Of a stretch of 64,000 nucleotides of DNA, positions 25,536 to 35,077 are shown piece by piece (position 1 is the first letter of the stretch; every line of letters starts with the position of its first letter). The stretch comes from Gilvimarinus sp. 2_MG-2023. Lineage in GTDB: Bacteria > Pseudomonadota > Gammaproteobacteria > Pseudomonadales > Cellvibrionaceae. A model generated the notes under the pieces. It was not told the origin of the DNA. It made no database searches and worked only from the letters and a program-made list of their open reading frames with translations. Location: the NCBI RefSeq assembly GCF_030547685.1, contig NZ_JAUOQM010000041.1, forward strand, positions 26,631 through 90,630, in the 5' to 3' direction. The translations under genes were made by a program, and so were the position numbers.

Positions 25536-26579
25536 ATGTCTGAGGGTAGCGCCAAGAATTCGGTTTTGGTGACCGGGGGTGCCGGCTATATCGGCAGCCA
25601 TGTCTGTGTCGAGCTGATTCACGCGGGATTTACCCCGATTGTGGTCGATAACCTATGCAACAGCAACCGTGAGGTGATGGAGCGCATCGAGACGATTACC
25701 GGTGTGCGCCCGGTGCTGTGTGTAGAGGATATCCGTGATCGCGCCGCGCTGGATAAAATCTTTGCCGCCCATAATATTGATGCGGTGATGCACTTTGCCG
25801 GCCTTAAAGCCGTGGGTGAGTCAAATACCATCCCTCTGTCGTACTACCAAAACAATGTCAGTGGCTCGCTGACATTGTTTGAGTCGATGGCGGCGCACGA
25901 TGTGTGGAAGGTGATCTTTAGCTCCTCCGCCACCGTGTATGGCGATCCGGCCAGCGTGCCCATCGACGAGAATTTCCCCATCGGCGCCACTAACCCCTAT
26001 GGTCGCACCAAGTTAATGGTCGAAGAGATTCTGCAAGATATGTCGCGTGCCCCCGAGGCCCGGTGGAACACCAGCCTGCTGCGCTACTTTAACCCGGTGG
26101 GTGCCCACGAGTCGGGCCTGATTGGTGAAGACCCGCTGGGTATTCCCAATAACCTGGTGCCCTACATCGCTCAGGTGGGGGTTGGCAAGTTGTCCGCGTT
26201 GCAAGTATTTGGCGACGATTACGACACCCCCGATGGCACCGGCGTGCGCGATTACATCCACGTGGTGGATTTGGCTCGCGGCCATGTGGCGGCGCTGCAA
26301 AAACAACAGCAGCAAGACGCCGGTTGCCGCGTTTACAACCTGGGTACCGGCAATGGCTATTCGGTGCTTGAGGTGGTGAACGCGTTTGCCAAGGCCTGCG
26401 GTAAAGAAATCCCCTACAAAATGGCGCCGCGCCGTGCCGGCGATATTGCCCGCTGCTACGCTAAAACCGATCTGGCCGAGCGCGAGCTGGGCTGGAAAGC
26501 GCAATACGATATCGAGCGCATGATGGTCGATACCTGGCGCTGGCAAAGTAATAACCCCAACGGCTACCGTCAAAGCTAG
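25536..26579 (+). CDS. galE: UDP-glucose 4-epimerase
   Basis: A 347-residue short-chain epimerase interconverting UDP-galactose and UDP-glucose in the Leloir pathway. NAD-binding [10 protein letters not shown], catalytic SSSATVYG and the Y-x-x-x-K motif (NPYGRTK) are intact, and [12 protein letters not shown] is typical of GalE. The RBS is an unusually long G-run (AGGGGGGGG). It starts the galE-galT-galK operon (20 bp to galT). Its G+C content looks higher than that of the genes before it. It handles D-galactose released from both agar and carrageenan. Confidence 0.95.
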   Translation: MSEGSAKNSVLVTGGAGYIGSHVCVELIHAGFTPIVVDNLCNSNREVMERIETITGVRPVLCVEDIRDRAALDKIFAAHNIDAVMHFAGLKAVGESNTIPLSYYQNNVSGSLTLFESMAAHDVWKVIFSSSATVYGDPASVPIDENFPIGATNPYGRTKLMVEEILQDMSRAPEARWNTSLLRYFNPVGAHESGLIGEDPLGIPNNLVPYIAQVGVGKLSALQVFGDDYDTPDGTGVRDYIHVVDLARGHVAALQKQQQQDAGCRVYNLGTGNGYSVLEVVNAFAKACGKEIPYKMAPRRAGDIARCYAKTDLAERELGWKAQYDIERMMVDTWRWQSNNPNGYRQS

Positions 26580-26599
26580 TCCTGTACACGAGAGATCTC

Positions 26600-27634
26600 A
26601 TGAGCGTATTAAACGATAAAAGTCATCGCCGCTTTAACCCGCTGTTGGGCGAGTGGATTTTAGTATCTCCGCACCGGGGCAAGCGCCCCTGGCAGGGCCA
26701 GCAAGAGGCGCCCCAGCCAAGCGGTGCGGTCAGCTACGATGAAAAGTGCTACCTGTGTCCGGGCAATACCCGTATTACCGGTGATGTGAACCCAGACTAT
26801 AAAGGCACGTTTGTTTTTCAAAACGATTTTCCGGCGCTGCAGGCGGATAACGACGACGAAAGCTCGGACGATGAGCTGTTCCGTTATCAGGCCGCTAAAG
26901 GCGAGGCGCGGGTTATTTGTTTTTCACCTGATCACAGTAAAAGCTTGCCGCAGCTGAGCGAGGCGGAGATCGGTGGAGTGATCGATACCTGGCGCGAGCA
27001 AATGATCGAGCTGGGCGAGCGCTACCAGTGGGTACAGGTATTTGAAAATAAAGGCGCGGTGATGGGTTGCTCTAACCCTCACCCGCACGGCCAAATTTGG
27101 GCGCAGGATACTCTGCCTACCGAGGCGGAAAAAATCGATCGGAATTTAAAAAGTTACTACCAGCGCCACGGTAGCAACTTATTGCTGGACTATGTAGAAA
27201 AAGAAATTGCCAAAGGCGAGCGCGTGGTTGAGGTAAACGAGCACTGGGCAGTGCTGGTGCCGTTTTGGGCTTGCTGGCCGTTTGAGGTGATTTTACTACC
27301 GCGCTTTGCGGCCAAAACCTTTACCGATGTAAACCCCGGGCAGCAACAGGCGCTTGCCAGTATTTTAAAGCTGGCCCTTACGCGTTACGACAACCTGTTT
27401 CAGTGCAGTTTTCCGTACTCTATGGGCTGGCGTGCCCAGCCGTTTAATGGCGAGGCGAACGACCACTGGCAGTTGCACGCCAGTTTCTTCCCGCCACTGC
27501 TGCGCAGTGCCAGTGTAAAGAAATTTATGGTGGGTTACGAAATGCTGGCTGAAGCCCAGCGTGACATCACCCCCGAGCAGGCTGCCGAACGTTTACGCGC
27601 CTGCAGTACGATGCATTACTTAGAGAATCAATAG
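26600..27634 (+). CDS. galT: Galactose-1-phosphate uridylyltransferase
   Basis: A 344-residue enzyme that transfers UMP from UDP-glucose to galactose-1-phosphate. The active-site histidine motif NPHPHGQIW is intact, as are [18 protein letters not shown] and the zinc-binding CYLCPGN region. It is of normal length, 20 bp after galE and one base from galK. Confidence 0.95.
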   Translation: MSVLNDKSHRRFNPLLGEWILVSPHRGKRPWQGQQEAPQPSGAVSYDEKCYLCPGNTRITGDVNPDYKGTFVFQNDFPALQADNDDESSDDELFRYQAAKGEARVICFSPDHSKSLPQLSEAEIGGVIDTWREQMIELGERYQWVQVFENKGAVMGCSNPHPHGQIWAQDTLPTEAEKIDRNLKSYYQRHGSNLLLDYVEKEIAKGERVVEVNEHWAVLVPFWACWPFEVILLPRFAAKTFTDVNPGQQQALASILKLALTRYDNLFQCSFPYSMGWRAQPFNGEANDHWQLHASFFPPLLRSASVKKFMVGYEMLAEAQRDITPEQAAERLRACSTMHYLENQ

Positions 27635-27635
27635 C

Positions 27636-28784
27636 ATGCAGCAACAGATATCCGATCGGTTCTTATCGATTTATAGTAAGAACGCTTCAGGCGTTTACTT
27701 TGCCCCAGGCCGGGTAAACTTAATTGGCGAGCACACGGATTATAACGACGGTTTTGTTTTTCCCTGTGCACTGGAGTTTGGTACTTATATTGCCACCTCT
27801 GTACGCGACGACAATGTAATGCGTGTTTGCGCTGGAAACTTTGAAGACGAGTATAACCAGTGGACTCTAAGCGCGGATATTGAGACTGATGAAAATTGCT
27901 TGTGGTCTAACTATTTGCGCGGTGTGTGCGCTATTTTGTTGGCGCAGGGGCATAGCTTAAAAGGCTTAGATGTTTACATTGAAGGTAATGTTCCTCGTGG
28001 CGCTGGGCTTAGCTCCTCGGCCTCACTGTCGGTGGCGTTCGCCAAGGCGTTGAGTGAAATTAATGGCTTAGGCCTCAGCGTGAGTGATATAGCCCGGGTG
28101 GCACAGTCGGCCGAGAATGATTTTGCCGGCTGTAGTTGCGGCATTATGGATCAGCTGGCCTCGGCTGGCGGCAAAGAAGGTCACGCGCTGCTACTCGATT
28201 GCCGCGATCTGTCGTTTGATCTGGTATCTATCCCTGAAGCGCTGGATATTCTGATTATCGACTCGCGGGTTGAGCGCAACCTAGTGGGCAGTGAATACAA
28301 TGATCGTCGCGCCGACTGCGAACGCGCCGCCCAAGCGTTGGGTGTGAGCATCCTGCGGGATGCCACCCTGGATATGTTAGAGCAAAAGCGCGAGCAGCTG
28401 GACGAGCTGGCCTACCGCCGTGCGCGTCACATATTAACTGAAAATGATCGTACCCAGCGCTGCGCCAGTGCCCTAAAAACCGGCGACTTGCCCACGGTGT
28501 ATCAAACCATGCGCGATTCGCATATCTCTATGCGCGACGACTTTGAGATTACCGTCCCCGAGATCGATTTTATCGTAGAGACGGTTGACGCTCAGCTGGA
28601 TAACGATGGCGGTGTGCGCATGACCGGTGGCGGCTTTGGTGGCTGTGTGGTGGCTTTGGTGCCCAACGATAAAGCGCAGGCGATTGAGGCAGATGTTAAA
28701 GCAAAATACGCCGAGAAGTTTGCCAAAGAGCCCAACGTGTATCACTGCAAAGCAAAAGACGGCGCGCGGGTGCTCTACTCGTAA
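27636..28784 (+). CDS. galK: Galactokinase
   Basis: A 382-residue GHMP kinase that makes galactose-1-phosphate. It has the galactokinase signature GRVNLIGEHTDYNDG, the ATP-binding PRGAGLSSSASL and the C-terminal motif MTGGGFGGCVVAL. Start codon follows galT by one base, so translation is probably coupled. It ends before a strong bidirectional terminator. Confidence 0.95.
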   Translation: MQQQISDRFLSIYSKNASGVYFAPGRVNLIGEHTDYNDGFVFPCALEFGTYIATSVRDDNVMRVCAGNFEDEYNQWTLSADIETDENCLWSNYLRGVCAILLAQGHSLKGLDVYIEGNVPRGAGLSSSASLSVAFAKALSEINGLGLSVSDIARVAQSAENDFAGCSCGIMDQLASAGGKEGHALLLDCRDLSFDLVSIPEALDILIIDSRVERNLVGSEYNDRRADCERAAQALGVSILRDATLDMLEQKREQLDELAYRRARHILTENDRTQRCASALKTGDLPTVYQTMRDSHISMRDDFEITVPEIDFIVETVDAQLDNDGGVRMTGGGFGGCVVALVPNDKAQAIEADVKAKYAEKFAKEPNVYHCKAKDGARVLYS

Positions 28785-28832
28785 TTAAGCCTACACCGCC
28801 AACGCGGTGCAGGCCGTTGCGTTATAAGCCAG

Positions 28833-28870
28833 ACACAAAAAAGCCAGCATACTTGCTGGCTTTTTTGTGT
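28833..28870. terminator. Bidirectional terminator between galK and GH117 gene
   Basis: A 17-bp perfect stem, ACACAAAAAAGCCAGCA / TGCTGGCTTTTTTGTGT, loop TACT. A- and T-runs on both sides let it end transcription from either convergent gene. Confidence 0.88.
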
Positions 28871-28883
28871 GGTTAGCTCGGGC

Positions 28884-29987
28884 TTATACGCCCGAGCCAC
28901 CGGTTTGCTGGAAGGTGCCAGCATCCAATATTTGACGTCGTGCTTTGTACTGACAAATGAAGTTCCAGTTCCAGCTGGCATCGTACTTGTGGCACAGGCC
29001 CCACTCGATACCGGCCATAGCGTCGTCGGATTTTTCGTAGCCGGGCTTGCGGTACATGCCCATGGCCTCGGGAGCCCCTTTAATGTGCGACATAATGTCA
29101 AAGTTGACGCCGTCGTTGGCCCACTGGCAGGTGTTTTTTTCGGGGCCGTCGGTGGTCAGGATGCAGGCTATGCCGTCGTTGTAGTGCCAGACGGCAACCT
29201 CGTGACCGCTGTTGGTTACCGGGTTTAACGGCGACTTGGTGTAGGGGCCTAAAATGTTGTCGGCAATGGCAACGCCGTGTTTGATTTCGCGGCCGCCAAA
29301 GTTCATGCCTTCGCCCATGATCTCGCCTTTGTAATACAGGTAGAACTGGCCTTTAAAAAACATCAGGCAAGGGTCGTGTACTTTGTGGCTGTCAAAGTCG
29401 CCGCGCTCTTTAACATGAAAGCGGTTGTCCTCGTCGCCATCCCACACGCCGTTGTCGGCAGGGCTTAAGATGGGCGCATCAGACTTGATCCAGGGGCCGT
29501 AGGGCGAATCGCTGTGGGCGATGGCAATATGCTCTTTGCTGCGGTTTAGATAGGGCGCCTGCACTACTTGATACACTAGGTAGTAACGGCCTTCGTGCTC
29601 CAGTACCTCGGGGGTAAAGCAGGCGCGATCGTCGTAGCGGCCGGCTTCGCCTGGCACTACTGCAGGGCCTTCTTCTGTCCAGTGGTAACCATCTTTTGAG
29701 CTGGCGTGCCAGACTTCAGTTTTATCCCAGGGGAAGACTTTATCGTTGGGGTTGTCGCTGCCAAAGCCAACGGTTTCACCCTCGCCTTTGGTGTAGTACA
29801 CATGCAGGGTATCGCCGACTTTAATCACGGCGCTGGGGTCGCGACGGATGACGCCCTCCTGGTAGGCAAAGTCGCCACCTAAAGGCTCGATATCAAACTC
29901 ATACACCCAGTCGGCGTTGGTGTTGTCGTAGCCTCGCTCAATGGCGCGCAAACTGGCTTTGCTTAACTGTGGTTGTGTATTGGTCAT
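28884..29987 (-). CDS. Alpha-1,3-neoagarobiose hydrolase, GH117, cytoplasmic
   Basis: A 367-residue enzyme without signal peptide that splits neoagarobiose into D-galactose and 3,6-anhydro-L-galactose. Nearly the whole length matches my memory of the Saccharophagus GH117 enzyme, for example [74 protein letters not shown] and SGHEVAVW. The five-bladed propeller and the conserved acids/His of the family are present in these stretches. Product sugars feed galK (galactose) and the anhydrosugar route. The start (ATG 29987) has AGGATTT before it; a GntR-type palindrome lies 294 bp upstream. Confidence 0.95.
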   Translation of the reverse strand: MTNTQPQLSKASLRAIERGYDNTNADWVYEFDIEPLGGDFAYQEGVIRRDPSAVIKVGDTLHVYYTKGEGETVGFGSDNPNDKVFPWDKTEVWHASSKDGYHWTEEGPAVVPGEAGRYDDRACFTPEVLEHEGRYYLVYQVVQAPYLNRSKEHIAIAHSDSPYGPWIKSDAPILSPADNGVWDGDEDNRFHVKERGDFDSHKVHDPCLMFFKGQFYLYYKGEIMGEGMNFGGREIKHGVAIADNILGPYTKSPLNPVTNSGHEVAVWHYNDGIACILTTDGPEKNTCQWANDGVNFDIMSHIKGAPEAMGMYRKPGYEKSDDAMAGIEWGLCHKYDASWNWNFICQYKARRQILDAGTFQQTGGSGV

Positions 29988-30280
29988 AATAAATCCTGCT
30001 AATTATCTTGTCGTCGGCATAGTGCGCGAAATTCATATTTAGGATTATAGCCTTAAAGTGCCATGGCTCCTGAGCGCATGCCTGCTGGCATAGGCAATTG
30101 TGTGTTTGGTACTTTCCTTTGTAGATGGCTACCAAGAGTGCCAGATAAATAGCGTCACGGTGCTCATCGACAGCATAACTTTGTTGCAATTAGTTATTGC
30201 TGGAGCTGGAAGTTCCAGTGCGCATTTGTTGTTTTCGGTGGCCTGGGTCACCGCCATCTCAAAATCCATAAAATATATCT

Positions 30281-30294
30281 TATTGTATACAATA
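30281..30294. promoter_or_regulatory. GntR-type palindrome (site B)
   Basis: TATTGTATACAATA, a perfect 14-bp palindrome, is identical in its 12-bp core to site A before galE. It lies midway between the divergent GH117 and galM genes. Confidence 0.7.
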
Positions 30295-30482
30295 TACTGT
30301 TGACACGCGAGTCATAATTTTGCACACTAATGGGGTAGTTACTTAAACGGCGTGCAAAAGTTTTGGGCACTTGGCTTTTACGCGCTCTGTTGCTACCGGT
30401 CAATGACTGAGTAATTGGCTCTATTATAGGCAGTCATTGATTGAGCTCAGATGCTTTGCTTATTACGTGAGCACACTTCGTT

Positions 30483-30517
30483 AGGCCACAGTTCGCAGCG
30501 AACTGTGGCCTTTTTTT
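30483..30517 (+). terminator. Strong terminator with no gene in front of it
   Basis: A 13-bp stem AGGCCACAGTTCG / CGAACTGTGGCCT, loop CAG, then T7. It is 70 bp upstream of galM. Either it ends a small RNA or it attenuates a galM leader. Confidence 0.82.
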
Positions 30518-30586
30518 ATGGGCAGTATTTATGTTGGGCAGTGGTCGCTATAATGTTAAATGCTCTTTTGAACAACGAGACACGAA

Positions 30587-31639
30587 ATGAGAAAAACACT
30601 TTATGGCCATTTACCCTGTGGTTCAGCTGTCTATGAGTACACTTTACGTAATTCACAGAATATAGCCGTTACCATCATCGATTATGGCGCCACTATCACT
30701 GGTATATATGTACCGGATGAGCAGGGTAATAATATCAACCTTGTTCTTGGTTATGACAACTTAGAGGGGTATTTAAAAGGCAGTTCCTATTTAGGCGCTG
30801 TGGTGGGGCGTGTTGCTAACCGTATCGATGCGGGAGTGTTTGAGCTTGGGGGGAAGCGCTATCAGCTCGATGTAAATAATGGCCCCAATCATCTTCACGG
30901 CGGCAACGACGGTTACGATAAAAAGCTTTGGCAGGGGCGGTTCTGCGAGCAAGAGAGCTCTCAACAGTTGCGTCTCACCCTTGTTAGTGAAGATGGTGAC
31001 CAAGGTTACCCCGGCGAGTTGACTCTAGAAGTGGTGTACAGCCTGACAGAAGATAATGAGCTGCGAATCGAATATAGTGCTGGGTGCGAGAAGGCCGCAA
31101 CACCGGTGAATCTTACCCAACATAGCTATTTCAATTTACAGGGTGTCTCGGGCGGCGACATCAATGGCCATGAGTTGACGCTTTTTGCAGACAGCTATAC
31201 CCCCATAAATTCAACTGGAATTCCTACCGGGACGTTATTGCCTATGGGCGGTAGCTCGCTGGACTTTAGTTACACACGTTCTTTGGGAGAAGTGGTGACC
31301 TCAGGTGCACCTGAGGTTGTGGCCGCAGGCGGTGTCGATCATAACTTTGTTGTGCGCCGAGAGGCGCCAAACGATTTGGCCAAGGTGGCTTTATTGCGCG
31401 ATCCCGATACTGGCCGAGCTATGGAGGTGTTTTCTACCCAACCTGGGGTGCAGGTGTATACCGCTAACTACTTGCAAGACGATGCTGCGGCATCACTTCA
31501 GTCATTCCCACGCTATGGCGCGGTGTGCTTAGAGTGCCAGGGCTTTCCTGATGCAGTGAATCAGCCGGGCTTCCCCTCGGTGGTCGTTCAGCCGGGTGAA
31601 CAGTATCGCGAAACGACTTGTTATCGCTTCTTGGTGTAA
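30587..31639 (+). CDS. galM: Aldose 1-epimerase (galactose mutarotase)
   Basis: A 350-residue mutarotase that interconverts alpha and beta galactose before GalK. Conserved parts are GRVANRIDAGVF, NHLHGGNDGYDKKLW (a catalytic-region His), VNLTQHSYFNLQG with the catalytic His, and the terminal Glu in VCLECQGFPDAVNQPGFPS. No signal peptide, so cytoplasmic. It stands alone on the plus strand, apart from galETK but within the same palindrome-marked block. Confidence 0.93.
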   Translation: MRKTLYGHLPCGSAVYEYTLRNSQNIAVTIIDYGATITGIYVPDEQGNNINLVLGYDNLEGYLKGSSYLGAVVGRVANRIDAGVFELGGKRYQLDVNNGPNHLHGGNDGYDKKLWQGRFCEQESSQQLRLTLVSEDGDQGYPGELTLEVVYSLTEDNELRIEYSAGCEKAATPVNLTQHSYFNLQGVSGGDINGHELTLFADSYTPINSTGIPTGTLLPMGGSSLDFSYTRSLGEVVTSGAPEVVAAGGVDHNFVVRREAPNDLAKVALLRDPDTGRAMEVFSTQPGVQVYTANYLQDDAAASLQSFPRYGAVCLECQGFPDAVNQPGFPSVVVQPGEQYRETTCYRFLV

Positions 31640-31675
31640 GTGAAATAGAGGCCCCTTGTACAGGGGCCCGCTTGT

Positions 31676-32689
31676 TTAAGGTTTAAGTTTCACTTTCAGC
31701 AATGCATCGTGAGCGGTGATGTAGAGATTTTTCTGTTTCGTGTCGAGTGTACAATTAGCGGTTAGGCGTCCGGTGTGGATAATGGCAAGTAGTTTGGCTT
31801 TCTCCGTAAACATCCAAACTCCGCCGGGCCCTGTCGCAAAAATAATGCCTTCGCTATGTACGGCCATGCCGTCTGGCACTCCAGGCCCCGGGTTTTCCAC
31901 TTGACGTGAATCAAAAAAGACGCGTTTATTGGCCAATTCGCCCTCGGCAGTAATATCGTAGGCCAGCCATTGGGGGTTATCTTTGTCCGAAACGGCGACA
32001 AACAATGTTTTTTCATCACGACTTAAAGCAATACCGTTGGGCGCTTTTACCTGATCATCTAGCAGCACCAATTCTCCGGTAGGCTCCAGAGCAAATACTC
32101 CATTAAAGTCCAGTTCACGACGAGGGTCGTCGTCACCTTTAGCAAGCCCGTAGGGCGGATCGGTAAAGTACAAACGTCCATCGGACGCAATCACCCCGTC
32201 ATTGGGGCTATTGAGTCGTTTACCCTGGTAATGATCGGTTAAAGGAATGAAATCGGGCGTTGGTGCCTGCAAAGGGGCGTCCATTGCCGCGATGCGTCTG
32301 TCACCCTGCTGTAGGGCGATAAGCTCTCCTTTTTCGGATAAAAGCAGGCCATTAGAACCGCCCTGGTCATCGTCGGGGTATAAGCCTGTACCGCCAGAGG
32401 GTTGCAAATAGAGCTCGACACCTTCTCCGGGCGTGTATTTCTCAATGGTATTGTTGGGGATATCAGAAAACAGCAAGAATCCTTCATCGATCCAGAGCGG
32501 GCCCTCTGTCCAGGCGTAACCGGTAGCCAGCACTTCAACTTGAGCCTTTGGGTTGATGAACTCCAGCGCCTGGCTATCGTAGATACTGATATCGGTGTAT
32601 TTCTCGATAGTAACGGGTGCTGTTTGTTTAGGGGTGGTACTGCAGGCTGTGAGTAGCCCGGCGAGTGCCACTATCAATAGACGTTTCAT
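31676..32689 (-). CDS. SMP-30/gluconolactonase-family lipoprotein
   Basis: A 337-residue lipoprotein (lipobox GLLTAC) of the SMP-30/LRE propeller family. The metal-site and blade patterns EGPLWIDEGFLLFSDIP, GSNGLLLSEKGELIA, LNSPNDGVIASDGRLYFTDPPYG, APNGIALSRDEKTLFVA and PDGMAVHSEGIIFATG are those of true gluconolactonases, unlike the looser propeller at 20116. A sugar-lactone hydrolase in the periplasm is plausible, perhaps for an oxidised galactose or anhydrogalactose. It overlaps the SapC-like gene by 4 bp and is the last gene of the halogenase-SapC-SMP30 operon. Confidence 0.82.
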   Translation of the reverse strand: MKRLLIVALAGLLTACSTTPKQTAPVTIEKYTDISIYDSQALEFINPKAQVEVLATGYAWTEGPLWIDEGFLLFSDIPNNTIEKYTPGEGVELYLQPSGGTGLYPDDDQGGSNGLLLSEKGELIALQQGDRRIAAMDAPLQAPTPDFIPLTDHYQGKRLNSPNDGVIASDGRLYFTDPPYGLAKGDDDPRRELDFNGVFALEPTGELVLLDDQVKAPNGIALSRDEKTLFVAVSDKDNPQWLAYDITAEGELANKRVFFDSRQVENPGPGVPDGMAVHSEGIIFATGPGGVWMFTEKAKLLAIIHTGRLTANCTLDTKQKNLYITAHDALLKVKLKP

Positions 32690-33402
32690 TGGCTTGCCTC
32701 CAGGGTGTTTTTCCAGTCGACCAATTTACGGATATGACCCAGAGAGGCCAGTAAGTAATGGGCGGCATTTAAATAGCCACGCTCATGGAAAAGCTGCAGA
32801 TTCTTTCCAGTAAGGTTAGCTAGTTTATCTTCATTGATGGTGTACATGCCTTGATAGGTTTGTTTATCACCATTGGCAAACGCTACATCGAATTTGATGG
32901 GTTCTAATAGTGCCTGTTCGGAGAGGTTTTCAATAAAGGTATGCGAGGCCTGCATGCCGGACATGAGTGAGCCTAGCAGCTGTTGAATGTGTTGCATATA
33001 TTCGGTAGTGGAGCCGTCACTGTTAAATAAGGACTCACCGCTGTCAGTACTGATACGGGTGCTATCCATATCGATTAATAACTGACCACGATTTTGATCC
33101 TCTTGATTGGGAACCGAGACAAACGGCTGGCGGCGCATATGGAGAGGAATATAAGAGGCGCGCCATTGATTTCCTTGCAGAAAAAGATTTTCACCGCTGT
33201 TAAACCCCAGTAAAGAATAAAGGCCAAAGCGGCCGGTTTGTTCATCCTTCATCAGGGCGCAAGGGTAATCGAGCACTAAGCTTCTAAGCTCGGTGGCAAT
33301 AATCGGTGCTAAGTGAATATTTTCGCCATATTTTGCGCCGCGTTCAGTAATAATTTTAATGTCGCTGTGTTGGCTTTTATCGAGGGGTACTAGGTTGGCC
33401 AT
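32686..33402 (-). CDS. SapC-family protein
   Basis: A 238-residue cytoplasmic-looking protein with the pattern of the SapC family found beside TonB receptors in polysaccharide loci (LVPLDKSQHSDIKI, HLAPIIATELRSLVLDYPCAL, FGLYSLLGFNSGENLFL, PFVSVP). Its biochemical role is unknown to me. It is 20 bp downstream of the flavin-dependent halogenase gene and overlaps the lactonase-like gene, forming a receptor-halogenase-SapC set that recurs in Cellvibrionales, Caulobacter and Xanthomonas. The name does not imply the sap peptide transporter. Confidence 0.75.
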   Translation of the reverse strand: MANLVPLDKSQHSDIKIITERGAKYGENIHLAPIIATELRSLVLDYPCALMKDEQTGRFGLYSLLGFNSGENLFLQGNQWRASYIPLHMRRQPFVSVPNQEDQNRGQLLIDMDSTRISTDSGESLFNSDGSTTEYMQHIQQLLGSLMSGMQASHTFIENLSEQALLEPIKFDVAFANGDKQTYQGMYTINEDKLANLTGKNLQLFHERGYLNAAHYLLASLGHIRKLVDWKNTLEASQ

Positions 33403-33422
33403 TAAAGCCTCCTTTGATATTA

Positions 33423-34976
33423 CTATACCGGCGCCATGCCGTATTGATGGATTTTTTTCAACAACTCACGATTGCTGGGCAGTGCAGTACAAAGCTTATG
33501 GGTGATTTGTTGATTTTTAGCAAATTCTTGTGCAGCCATCCGTTGTTGTTGTTCATGTAATCCGGCCGGATGAGGTTCGGTTTTAAAGCCCATGCCGTAT
33601 AACACATATTGATAGCTTGCGGCGGGGAACACTTCAGTGGCGTGGTCGAAATCATTATCCCAAGGTGGTTGATAGCGCCATAGATCTAAAAGCTCTTGCA
33701 GGCTGTCAGGAATGCTTGCTTTATCTCGATTGTCGATCCAGAACTCACTGTCATTGCGCTCGTTGAGCATATAGTGCAGCTTTAGAAAATCGATAATACG
33801 ATCCCAGCGATAACGGAAAGTGCGATTAAAGCGATTGGCAATAGAGTTCATCGCCGCGCGATTAGCGGGCAGTTGACTGGCGATAAATTCTGCCGATATT
33901 TCCACAAGTACCAGAGCCGAGGCCTCTAAAGGCTCAAGAAAGCCCGCCGATAAGCCCACGGCCACGCAGTTATTTACCCAAAATTTTTCGCGGTGTCCTG
34001 GGGTAATAGGAATTTCACGAACGTTTAAACTGTCTAGATTGTGTCCACTTTGGGCGGCATAGCGTTCCAGCTCCCGATAGGCGTTATCCCGGTTCGTATA
34101 GCGGCTGGAGAATACATGCCCAACGCCTCGACGGGTGGGCAGGCCAATGTCCCAAATCCAACCGGCACTTTGCGCGGTAGAAATAGTATGCGAGGCAATC
34201 TCATCTTCAGCGTGGTGGTAAGGGAGATGAACCGCGAGAGCGGTATTGGCAAAAAGTACATCTTCGCAGGATTTGAATGGTACCTGGTAGTGCTCACCAA
34301 TCAATTTAGATTTAAAACCAGTGCAGTCAATAAATAAATCGGCTGAAATTTCGCCGGTGTTTTCTGTGTGTAGCGCGCAAATATCCCCATTTTCTGAGTC
34401 TTTTAATGAGGCGACATCATCGAGAATATGGCGGACCCCCAGTGTTTGAGTACAGTGACGTTTCAGAAAATCGGCGAAAGCGCCGGCATCCAGGTGATAG
34501 GCGTAATTCGCCAGCCCCTGATACTCGGGAGTAGTAATTAATTTTGGTGCCAGAGAATTCTCACACAAGACATCCTGCGGACATACGGTTTGTGAGAAAC
34601 TTGCTCCATTTTGTTGTGTTAGCCAATGAGGCGCTAAATTCATGCGATTGAAGCCTTGCGGGAGAATCAGTGGATGATAATACTCATCGTCGGTTTTTCC
34701 TGTGTGCCAACGGGAAAACTTAGCGCCCTGTTTAAAAGAGACCTGGCATTCGCGGATAAAATCAGTTTCTCGAATGCCCATTTTCTTCAGGGTGTTGCGC
34801 ATGGTAGGCCAAGTGCCTTCGCCCACCCCTACGGTTGGTATGTTGGGAGATTCAATTAAGGTTATGGCAATAGGGTTTGCTTGCGTCGCTTGAACACGTG
34901 CGGCAATAACACCAGCACATAGCCAACCGGCTGTGCCGCCTCCGACGATAACGATAGATTGGATAGGTTGTTGCAT
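33423..34976 (-). CDS. Tryptophan-halogenase-family flavoprotein
   Basis: A 517-residue flavin-dependent halogenase-like protein. FAD-binding VGGGTAGWLCAGVIAAR, the family lysine region (SFKQGAKFSRWH) and the motif GWIWDIGLP, which matches W-x-W-x-I but ends in GLP, are visible, followed by GLSAGFLEPLEASALVLVE. In polysaccharide loci such proteins accompany TonB receptors and SapC; a halogenation activity there has not been obvious, and the real substrate is unclear to me. It is transcribed in the same direction as the receptor gene upstream but separated from it by a terminator. Confidence 0.82.
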   Translation of the reverse strand: MQQPIQSIVIVGGGTAGWLCAGVIAARVQATQANPIAITLIESPNIPTVGVGEGTWPTMRNTLKKMGIRETDFIRECQVSFKQGAKFSRWHTGKTDDEYYHPLILPQGFNRMNLAPHWLTQQNGASFSQTVCPQDVLCENSLAPKLITTPEYQGLANYAYHLDAGAFADFLKRHCTQTLGVRHILDDVASLKDSENGDICALHTENTGEISADLFIDCTGFKSKLIGEHYQVPFKSCEDVLFANTALAVHLPYHHAEDEIASHTISTAQSAGWIWDIGLPTRRGVGHVFSSRYTNRDNAYRELERYAAQSGHNLDSLNVREIPITPGHREKFWVNNCVAVGLSAGFLEPLEASALVLVEISAEFIASQLPANRAAMNSIANRFNRTFRYRWDRIIDFLKLHYMLNERNDSEFWIDNRDKASIPDSLQELLDLWRYQPPWDNDFDHATEVFPAASYQYVLYGMGFKTEPHPAGLHEQQQRMAAQEFAKNQQITHKLCTALPSNRELLKKIHQYGMAPV

Positions 34977-35013
34977 TTGCTAGTCGCTAGGGTAGTTATT
35001 GTGAATCAATCAT

Positions 35014-35047
35014 AAAACAAAAGGCCGGTACTGGGTACCGGCCTTTT
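35014..35047 (-). terminator. Terminator after the TonB receptor gene
   Basis: A 13-bp stem AAAAGGCCGGTAC / GTACCGGCCTTTT with loop TGG, followed (minus direction) by TTTTGTTTTA. It lies 31 bp after the receptor stop and before the halogenase start at 34976. Confidence 0.86.
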
Positions 35048-35077
35048 GGGTCGTTCTATGGAGTTGAAAAAACTCGC

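Larger units (their letters stand above)
29988..30586. other. Long divergent intergenic region (GH117 / galM)
   Basis: About 600 bp with no gene that I can support. It holds a GntR-type palindrome (30281-30294), a small dyad CTGGAA-G-TTCCAG (30206-30218), a TTGACA hexamer (30300), an inverted repeat CAATGACTG / CAGTCATTG (30401-30409, 30431-30439) around a TATTAT box (30422), and a strong terminator (30483-30517) with no coding sequence before it. A short RNA ending at that terminator is possible. Confidence 0.5.

Noticed and set aside
26013..26573. 186-residue open frame antisense to galE
   Set aside because: It is the reverse-strand shadow of a fully conserved galE and has no RBS or family features.
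34998..35010. Additional GntR palindrome before the halogenase operon
   Set aside because: ATTGTGAATCAAT has only four matching bases on each arm and wrong spacing.
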